From Marifrigoribacter sp965178585 (GTDB taxonomy: Bacteria; Bacteroidota; Bacteroidia; Flavobacteriales; Flavobacteriaceae), in NCBI GenBank assembly GCA_965178585.1, contig OZ238267.1, positions 434,001 through 498,000 on the forward strand: 64,000 bases of DNA. Direction: 5' to 3'. The translations under genes and the position numbers were made by a program. Shown here in pieces: positions 57,820 to 64,000 of this stretch (positions are counted from its first letter, which is position 1; the number at the start of each line of letters is the position of its first letter). The notes below the pieces were generated by a model, which worked only from the letters and a program-made list of their open reading frames with translations, made no database searches and had not been told where the DNA came from.

Positions 57820-60588
57820 ATGGATAAATATTCATTTCTTAATGCGGTACCTCCATCATTTATCGCAGAAACTTACGATAAGTATTTAAAGTCTCCAGAT
57901 GAGGTTGAACCTAGTTGGAGAGCATTTTTTCAAGGTTTTGATTTTGGTATAGAAAATGGTTCTACGGAAGCATTGGGTATTGAAATTAACGAAGACTTAG
58001 TATGTGCAAATGTTTATAAAGAATTTCAAGTAATTAAATTAATTGATGGTTATAGAACCCGAGGACATTTATTTACAAAAACAAATCCAGTTAGAAACAG
58101 AAGAACTTATACACCTACCTTAGAAATTGAAAATTTCGGGCTAACTGAGCATGATTTAAAAACAGTTTTTAAAGCAGGAGAGATTATTAGTATTGGAGAG
58201 GCTACCCTTGAAGATATTATAAAAAACTTACAGTCTGTTTATTGCGATTCTATAGGTATGGAATACATGTATATTCGTAAACCTGAAGAAAGAGAATGGA
58301 TTCAAAAAAAATTACATATAAATTCTAACCAACCAAATTTTTCTAAAAGTCAAAAAGAACTTATTCTAAAAAAGCTTAATGAAGCTGTTTCTTTTGAAAG
58401 TTTCTTACATACAAAATATGTTGGACAAAAAAGATTTTCATTAGAAGGTGGTGAAAGTTTAATACCGGGATTAGATATCCTAATAAAGGCAGCGGCAGAA
58501 AGGGGAGTTAAAGAATTTGTAATGGGTATGGCGCATAGGGGTCGTTTAAATACTTTAACTAATATTTTTGGAAAAAGTGCGAAAGATATTTTTAGTGAAT
58601 TTGATGGTAAAGATTACGAACAAGATATCTTTGATGGAGATGTAAAGTATCATTTAGGTTGGACATCTAAAAGAAAATTAAAAGATGGTCAAGAAATTAA
58701 CTTAAATATTGCACCAAATCCTTCACATTTAGAAACTGTAGGGGCTGTTGTTGAAGGAATTGCTAGGGCTAAACAGGATAAGAATTATAAAAATCAAATA
58801 GAAAAAGTATTGCCAATAGTTGTGCATGGTGATGCCGCAATTGCAGGGCAAGGTATTGTTTATGAAATTGTTCAAATGGCATCTCTTGATGGTTATAAAA
58901 CAGGAGGAACCATACATATTGTAGTAAATAATCAAATAGGATTTACTACCAATTATTTAGATGCTCGTTCTTCTACTTATTGTACAGATGTTGGTAAGGT
59001 TACTTTATCGCCAGTTTTACACGTTAATGCAGATGATGCTGAGGCAGTAGTTCATGCTATGATTTTTGCGTTAGAATATAGAATGCAATTTGGTAAAGAC
59101 GTATTTATTGACCTTCTTGGTTATAGAAAATATGGACATAACGAAGGTGATGAACCCCGTTTTACTCAACCAAAATTATATAAAGCAATAGCAAAGCATA
59201 GAAATTCTAGAGATATTTATGCAGAGAAATTGTTGAATGAAGGAGTTATAGAAGAAGGTCATATAAAAAAGTTAGAATCTGATTACAAAAATAAATTAGA
59301 TGAAAATTTAGAGGATTCACGTAAAGAGAACAAAGCAATTATCACCGCAATAATGAAGGACGAATGGGAAGGTTTTTATCATGCACAGGAAAAGGCTATG
59401 ATGACTCCTGTTGATACTACATTCCCAATAGATAAACTTACAGAAATTGCTGAAATAGTTACAAAATTACCTTCAGATAAAAAATTCTTAAGAAAGATTG
59501 AAAGACTTATTGGGGCTCGAAACAAAATGTATTTTGAGAACAATAATTTGGATTGGGCAATGGCAGAAACACTTGCTTATGGTTCTTTATTAAGTGAAGG
59601 CTATAATGTAAGAATGAGTGGGCAAGATGTAGAGAGAGGAACTTTTTCACATCGTCATGCAGTAGTAAAAGTTGAAGATAGTGAAGAAGAAATTATTGTT
59701 CTTAATCAACTTAAAGGAAATCAAGGTGATTTTTATATTTATAACTCCTTACTGTCTGAATATGGAGTAGTTGGTTTTGATTATGGTTATGCAATGGCTA
59801 GCCCTAATACATTAACAATTTGGGAAGCTCAATTTGGAGATTTTAGTAATGGTGCTCAGATTATGATTGATCAATATCTGTCTGCTGCTGAAGATAAATG
59901 GGAATTACAAAATGGTTTGGTGATGTTATTGCCTCATGGATATGAAGGACAAGGTGCAGAGCATTCTTCAGCAAGAATGGAACGTTATCTGCAACTTTGT
60001 GCTACCGATAATATGTTTGTAGCAGATTGTACAACACCTGCCAATTTGTTTCATTTACTAAGAAGACAAATGAAAGTTAATTACCGAAAACCTTTAATTG
60101 TATTTACACCTAAAAGTTTATTACGACACCCTAAGGTAGTTTCAACAAAAGAAGAATTTGCAAATGGTAGTTTTCAAATGATCATTGATGATGATGTTGT
60201 AAATAAAGATAATGTAAAAACACTGGTCTTTGTTACTGGTAAGTTTTATTATGATTTATTAGAAAAGAAAGAGGAATTAAATCGAGATGATGTAGCGTTA
60301 ATAAGAATAGAGCAGTTATTTCCCTTACCAGTTTCTGAAATAAAATCAATCATTGAAAAATATCATAATGCAGATGATTTAGTTTGGGCTCAAGAAGAAC
60401 CAAAGAATATGGGAGCTTATTCTCATATTTTATTACATTTTGATGGCGCAAAACATTTTAGAGTTTGTAGCAGGAAAATTTATGCAACACCGGCGTCTGG
60501 AAGTCCAACGCGATTTAAATCAAGACATGATAAAGTTATTGATAGTGTCTTTGAAGAACCATTATATAACCAACCAAGACTTTTTTAA
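57820..60588 (+). CDS. sucA: 2-oxoglutarate dehydrogenase E1 component
   Basis: 922 residues. It decarboxylates 2-oxoglutarate with thiamine diphosphate and passes the succinyl group to E2. The N-terminal peptide (MDKYSFLNAVPPSFIAETYDKYLKSPDEVEPSWRAFF) is the E1o-type E2-binding segment. Then GMAHRGRLNTLTNIFGKSAKDIF, HGDAAIAGQGIVYEIVQMA (ThDP/Mg motif), NNQIGFTTN, YGHNEGDEPRFTQP, SGQDVERGTFSHRHAVV and the C domain EEPKNMGAYSHI. It is 18 bases before sucB on the same strand. Confidence 0.96.
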   Translation: MDKYSFLNAVPPSFIAETYDKYLKSPDEVEPSWRAFFQGFDFGIENGSTEALGIEINEDLVCANVYKEFQVIKLIDGYRTRGHLFTKTNPVRNRRTYTPTLEIENFGLTEHDLKTVFKAGEIISIGEATLEDIIKNLQSVYCDSIGMEYMYIRKPEEREWIQKKLHINSNQPNFSKSQKELILKKLNEAVSFESFLHTKYVGQKRFSLEGGESLIPGLDILIKAAAERGVKEFVMGMAHRGRLNTLTNIFGKSAKDIFSEFDGKDYEQDIFDGDVKYHLGWTSKRKLKDGQEINLNIAPNPSHLETVGAVVEGIARAKQDKNYKNQIEKVLPIVVHGDAAIAGQGIVYEIVQMASLDGYKTGGTIHIVVNNQIGFTTNYLDARSSTYCTDVGKVTLSPVLHVNADDAEAVVHAMIFALEYRMQFGKDVFIDLLGYRKYGHNEGDEPRFTQPKLYKAIAKHRNSRDIYAEKLLNEGVIEEGHIKKLESDYKNKLDENLEDSRKENKAIITAIMKDEWEGFYHAQEKAMMTPVDTTFPIDKLTEIAEIVTKLPSDKKFLRKIERLIGARNKMYFENNNLDWAMAETLAYGSLLSEGYNVRMSGQDVERGTFSHRHAVVKVEDSEEEIIVLNQLKGNQGDFYIYNSLLSEYGVVGFDYGYAMASPNTLTIWEAQFGDFSNGAQIMIDQYLSAAEDKWELQNGLVMLLPHGYEGQGAEHSSARMERYLQLCATDNMFVADCTTPANLFHLLRRQMKVNYRKPLIVFTPKSLLRHPKVVSTKEEFANGSFQMIIDDDVVNKDNVKTLVFVTGKFYYDLLEKKEELNRDDVALIRIEQLFPLPVSEIKSIIEKYHNADDLVWAQEEPKNMGAYSHILLHFDGAKHFRVCSRKIYATPASGSPTRFKSRHDKVIDSVFEEPLYNQPRLF

Positions 60589-60605
60589 AAGAAAATATAT
60601 AGATT

Positions 60606-61823
60606 ATGGCATTAGAAATGAAAGTTCCTTCACCAGGAGAGTCAATCACAGAAGTAGAAATTGCAGAGTGGTTAGTTGCTGATGGTGATTGGGTAGAAAA
60701 AGATCAAGCAATAGCAGAAGTAGATAGTGACAAAGCAACATTAGAATTGCCAGCTGAAGCAAGTGGTGTCATTACCTTAAAAGCTGAAGAAGGAGATGCA
60801 GTTGCAGTAGGTGCAGTTGTGTGTTTAATTGATACAGAAGCAAAAAGACCTGAAGGGATAGAACAAGCAACAGAAAAAAGCACAAGTTCTTCAGAAAATA
60901 AGCCAATAGAAGTTAAGCAATCTGAAACAGTAACTAAAGATACTTATGCTACGGGTACAGCATCACCAGCTGCAAAAAAAATATTGGCAGAGAAGAATAT
61001 TGAACCCTCTACTGTAAAAGGTTCTGGAAAAGATGGAAGAATTACAAAAGACGATGCTGTAAAAGCAGTTCCTTCTATGGGGACCATAGGTGATGGAGAA
61101 AGAGGTACTAGTCGTAAAAAACTATCTATGTTACGTCGTAAAGTAGCAGAAAGATTAGTTTCTGTTAAAAATGACACTGCCATGCTTACTACTTTTAATG
61201 AAGTAGATATGTCACCAATTTTTAGTTTAAGAAAACAATACAAAGAGGAGTTTAAAGAAAAACATGGGGTTGGTTTAGGCTTTATGTCGTTTTTTACTTT
61301 AGCAGTAGTTAGAGCATTGGAATTGTTTCCCGATGTAAATTCGATGATAGATGGAGATTTCCAAATTAAACATGACTTTAAAGATATATCAATTGCTGTT
61401 TCTGGCCCAAAAGGATTAATGGTTCCAGTAATTAGAAACGCTGAAAACTTATCTTTTAGAGGAGTAGAATCTGAAGTAAAGCGATTAGCTATTTTAGCTA
61501 GAGAAGGACTAATTACTGTTGATGAAATGACAGGTGGAACTTTTACCATTACAAATGGAGGAGTTTTTGGGTCTATGCTTTCTACACCTATAATTAATCC
61601 ACCTCAAAGTGGTATTTTAGGAATGCACAATATTGTAGAAAGACCTGTAGCAATAGATGGAAAAGTTGAAATTCGACCTATAATGTTTGTTGCTCTTTCT
61701 TATGATCATAGAATTATTGATGGTAGGGAATCGGTTGGATTTTTAGTTGCAGTAAAAGAAGCATTAGAAAACCCAACTGAATTTTTAATGGATAATGATG
61801 TTAAAAAGGCACTGGAATTATAA
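60606..61823 (+). CDS. sucB: 2-oxoglutarate dehydrogenase E2 (dihydrolipoamide succinyltransferase)
   Basis: 405 residues. One N-terminal lipoyl domain (EVDSDKATLELPAEASG, lipoyl-lysine near 43), a Thr/Ser-rich linker, an E3-binding domain (ASPAAKKILAEKNIEPSTVKGSGKDGRITKDDA), and the acyltransferase core with the C-terminal catalytic SYDHRIIDGRESVGF (His and Asp). It transfers the succinyl group from lipoate to CoA. It is in the operon with sucA; the E3 gene is elsewhere. A strong terminator follows. Confidence 0.96.
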   Translation: MALEMKVPSPGESITEVEIAEWLVADGDWVEKDQAIAEVDSDKATLELPAEASGVITLKAEEGDAVAVGAVVCLIDTEAKRPEGIEQATEKSTSSSENKPIEVKQSETVTKDTYATGTASPAAKKILAEKNIEPSTVKGSGKDGRITKDDAVKAVPSMGTIGDGERGTSRKKLSMLRRKVAERLVSVKNDTAMLTTFNEVDMSPIFSLRKQYKEEFKEKHGVGLGFMSFFTLAVVRALELFPDVNSMIDGDFQIKHDFKDISIAVSGPKGLMVPVIRNAENLSFRGVESEVKRLAILAREGLITVDEMTGGTFTITNGGVFGSMLSTPIINPPQSGILGMHNIVERPVAIDGKVEIRPIMFVALSYDHRIIDGRESVGFLVAVKEALENPTEFLMDNDVKKALEL

Positions 61824-61845
61824 AGAGTTTGAAATATTTTGATAT

Positions 61846-61876
61846 AAAAAAAACCAGCATAATTGCTGGTTTTTTT
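61846..61876. terminator. Intrinsic terminator after sucB
   Basis: AAAAACCAGCA (61849-61859) / TGCTGGTTTTTTT (61864-61876); T run in both directions. Confidence 0.85.
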
Positions 61877-61901
61877 GTTTGGTTAGTTATTTATTAGTTT
61901 T

Positions 61902-62042
61902 TTAATATAAAATTAAAAAACTAAGTAAATTTAATACTAAAATAGCTAGAACGGTTATTGTAGTTGAAACGAACAACCTTTTCTTAATTCTATTTCTTTT
62001 AATGGTTTTATCTTTTAACATGTAATTTACTTCCATCTCCAT
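61902..62042 (-). CDS. Putative single-pass small membrane protein
   Basis: 46 residues from the ATG at 62042 (MEMEVNYMLKDKTIKRNRIKKRLFV then a helix to FLILY). The frame is open from a GTG at 62090. A basic segment (KRNRIKKR) in front of one membrane helix is plausible for a real type-II membrane peptide. It follows the response regulator gene on the same strand by 74 bases (26 from the longer start). No homologue is recognised. It may be spurious. Confidence 0.35.
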   Translation of the reverse strand: MEMEVNYMLKDKTIKRNRIKKRLFVSTTITVLAILVLNLLSFLILY

Positions 62043-62116
62043 AGTGTAAATGTCTAAAAAAGATATGAATCCTGAAATAAGAGTTAACACGTAATTTTAA
62101 CTGAATCAAGTTAGTG

Positions 62117-62749
62117 CTATAATAATTTATCTACATTGTCTTTTGCCCAGATTAAAAGACTATTAGTTTTGTGTTCTAATTTTAACTTTTGGATAATATT
62201 ACTCCGGTGTTTTTCAACTGTTCTATGAGATATAAATAATAAAGAAGCAATGTCTTTATTTGTTTTGTCTTTTGCGATGAGTTTTAAAATCTTTTTTTCT
62301 GATGGAGTTAAATTATCTAAATAAGAATCTTTATAAGGATTAATGCCGAGTAATTCTTTTATCCTTGGACTGAAATATGGAACTCCTTCTGCTACAGATT
62401 GTATACACGTTTCAATCTCTTCAATTGCAAACTCTTTAAGGATGTAACCAAAAATATTAAGTTCGCTTGCTTTTTGAAATAAAACTTTTTCTTCATGAAA
62501 AGTAATAAGAATAATTTTAGTTGGAATTTTATTTTTTTTACATTCCTTAGCAACTTCTAGGCCTGTCATATAAGGCATTTGTATGTCTAGAATTGCAATG
62601 TCTGGTTTTAATTTAACAATAAGATTATATGCTTCTTTACCATTAATTCCACTATCAATAATATTGTATTTTTTTTCTAATAAAAAATCATTTAATCCTT
62701 TAAGTAATAAGGGATGATCGTCTGCGGTTATGATGGTTTGGTTTTTCAT
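62117..62749 (-). CDS. NarL/FixJ-type response regulator
   Basis: 210 residues. A receiver domain with DD at 10-11 (TADDHP), phospho-acceptor Asp in IAILDIQMPYMTG near 55 and Lys in GYILKE near 105. The C-terminal LuxR-type HTH (LTPSEKKILKLIAKDKTNKDIASLLFISHRTVEKHRSNIIQKL) begins near 143. It works with the histidine kinase whose gene overlaps it by 4 bases (ATGA). Targets cannot be named. Confidence 0.94.
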   Translation of the reverse strand: MKNQTIITADDHPLLLKGLNDFLLEKKYNIIDSGINGKEAYNLIVKLKPDIAILDIQMPYMTGLEVAKECKKNKIPTKIILITFHEEKVLFQKASELNIFGYILKEFAIEEIETCIQSVAEGVPYFSPRIKELLGINPYKDSYLDNLTPSEKKILKLIAKDKTNKDIASLLFISHRTVEKHRSNIIQKLKLEHKTNSLLIWAKDNVDKLL

Positions 62750-64000
62750 GCTAAAGGAAATGTAAACTCAATTAATGTTCCGTCTCCTTTTTTAGAATGA
62801 ACTTTCATTTGACCATTTAAAAACTTGGTTCTTTCAAGTAGTGTTTTTAAGCCTAAAGAATTAGTTTCTTTATATTTTTCAGAAAAGTTATATCCAACTC
62901 CATTGTCTTTTATTGAAATAACAATAGATTTTTTTAGTTTATTAATCGATACCTTACCAGCTTGAGCTTTCGCATGCTTAATGATATTGCTTAGGCTTTC
63001 TTGTATTATTCTATAAATATTAACCTCTTGATCTTTTTTAAATAAATTATCAATATTATCTATTTCAGAAGATATAAATAAAGTAGTGTTTTCATCTATT
63101 TGAGTAATTGTATGTTCTATAGCTTTAGTTATCCCTAGTTCTTGTAATTGAAAAGGATAAAGATCTCTGGAAATAGCTCTTACATCATTAATAGTGTCTT
63201 CTACTAATACTTTTGTTTCTTCATTTCCAGAATTGATTAGTTTGTTTTTTATAATTAATAATTTTTGTCCAAGATCATCGTGTAAATCTTTAGAAATTCG
63301 AACGCGTTCGTTTTCTTGAGACTGTAACAAATCTTGACTGAATTTTTCATGAAGATGACTAATGTTTTTTAATTCTTTTTGATTGCGATACAATAGGATA
63401 ATTCCAAATAATAATGCTAATGCTATACCAACAATTAATGCCAATTGTTTAAAAGATTTATTGTCTTTTTCAAGTAATTGAATGTTTGCCTTTTTCTCTA
63501 CTAATTCTTTCTCCTTTTTTTCAGTTTCATATAAGGTTTGGAAATATGCCAAGGAATTTGCAGATCTTAAATTATATATAGAGTCTTTAATTTCTATGTG
63601 TCGATTCTTATTTTCTAAACTATTTTTATAGTCTCCTTTTTTATAATAAATGTTTGATAAAATAAGGTGAGCATCCATTTTATCTTCTCCGTGATTTAAG
63701 GATTTTGAATTTTGAATTTTTTTATTTGCAAACAATAATGCTTGGTCATATTCTTCTATTCTTTCATAATAATTTGCCTTAGCGCCATAATAATAGGTTT
63801 CAGCTAATAAATCACCTTCTATTTTTTCTAGTTTTAATTCCAAAAGAGCTAGTTGTTCTTCAGCTTTTTCTATTTCATAATCATCTGTATAAAAGTTAGC
63901 CAAAGAAGAATGAAGTACAATATAATCCAAATCAGAACTGGATTTATTTAATGCGCTATCTGCTTTTAGTAGTTGTTTTAAATGTAATTTTTTATTGCCC
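62746..64000 (-). CDS. Sensor histidine kinase (HisKA_3 type) with TPR-like N-terminal region, 5' end outside window
   Basis: At least 417 codons are visible; the frame runs off the window edge. The visible N-terminal part contains TPR-like helices (YEIEKAEEQLALLELKLEKIEGDLLAETYYYGAKANYYERIEEYDQALLFANKKI...GDYKNSLENKNRHIEIKDS). One membrane helix follows (QLALIVGIALALLFGIILLY), then a coiled coil, and the HisKA_3 motif SQENERVRISKDLHDDLGQKLL (phospho-His in DLHDDLG). HATPase motifs are DNGVGYNFS and KGDGTLIEF. This is the TPR plus kinase plan typical of Bacteroidota NarL-type systems. It overlaps the response regulator gene by 4 bases. Confidence 0.92.
   Translation of the reverse strand, partial: GNKKLHLKQLLKADSALNKSSSDLDYIVLHSSLANFYTDDYEIEKAEEQLALLELKLEKIEGDLLAETYYYGAKANYYERIEEYDQALLFANKKIQNSKSLNHGEDKMDAHLILSNIYYKKGDYKNSLENKNRHIEIKDSIYNLRSANSLAYFQTLYETEKKEKELVEKKANIQLLEKDNKSFKQLALIVGIALALLFGIILLYRNQKELKNISHLHEKFSQDLLQSQENERVRISKDLHDDLGQKLLIIKNKLINSGNEETKVLVEDTINDVRAISRDLYPFQLQELGITKAIEHTITQIDENTTLFISSEIDNIDNLFKKDQEVNIYRIIQESLSNIIKHAKAQAGKVSINKLKKSIVISIKDNGVGYNFSEKYKETNSLGLKTLLERTKFLNGQMKVHSKKGDGTLIEFTFPLA

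Noticed and set aside
1..64000. CRISPR array or restriction/defence island
   Set aside because: No regularly spaced identical repeats and no cas, methyltransferase or other defence genes were seen.

Overview
The window looks like a chromosomal segment of a member of the Flavobacteriaceae (phylum Bacteroidota). The evidence is the AT-rich sequence, promoters of the Bacteroidota type (-7 box TAnnTTTG), TonB receptors with an N-terminal carboxypeptidase-like domain, a secreted protease with a type IX secretion (T9SS) sorting tail, surface-type lipoproteins and many flavobacterial housekeeping genes. The species cannot be named from the sequence alone. No CRISPR array, rRNA operon or intact transposase was seen.

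Layout. 1-6.6 kb: a minus-strand housekeeping block (prs, rplY, pth, ribF, an HTTM membrane protein, serS, a sulfurtransferase cut by the window edge). 6.7-12.3 kb: tRNA-Leu(CAA) followed by an accessory patch: a decayed integrase fragment, a long hairpin, a porin-like / DUF1254 / alkylsulfatase operon, and an acetyltransferase gene bracketed by inverted repeats with direct repeats beside it. 12.6-20.7 kb: HupE/UreJ-like protein, dCMP deaminase, S41 protease, MarC, DUF3109 protein and class I ribonucleotide reductase (nrdB, nrdA). 20.7-35.5 kb: a phosphate region with a Na/Pi cotransporter, a PiT transporter, a phosphate-selective porin, and a beta-helix lipoprotein with its TonB receptor. A SulP / universal stress protein / carbonic anhydrase operon sits inside it. 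35.5-49 kb: dgt, an M36 metalloprotease, dxs, tadA, a cold-shock protein, a CLC channel, aspS and a second TonB receptor whose signal peptide is frameshifted. 49-55.7 kb: a TetR-controlled RND efflux operon. 55.8-64 kb: a polyprenyl synthetase, sucA-sucB and a NarL-type two-component system cut by the window edge.

Most interesting signal. I find arrays of a 7-base sub-box, NNT(T/A)ACA, repeated at exactly 11-bp steps in front of the Na/Pi cotransporter, in front of the porin-PiT operon, and in front of the beta-helix lipoprotein / TonB receptor pair. The 11-bp step is that of PhoB boxes in other bacteria. For the last two units the final sub-box lies exactly 9 nt from a -7-like element ending in TTTGC. 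The same arrangement also occurs on the minus strand at 30574-30608, where no protein gene follows. Instead, an 82-nt stretch without any ATG runs into a textbook intrinsic terminator. I read this as a candidate phosphate-responsive small RNA, and the whole as a local Pho regulon. This is inference from sequence pattern and gene context and has not been tested.
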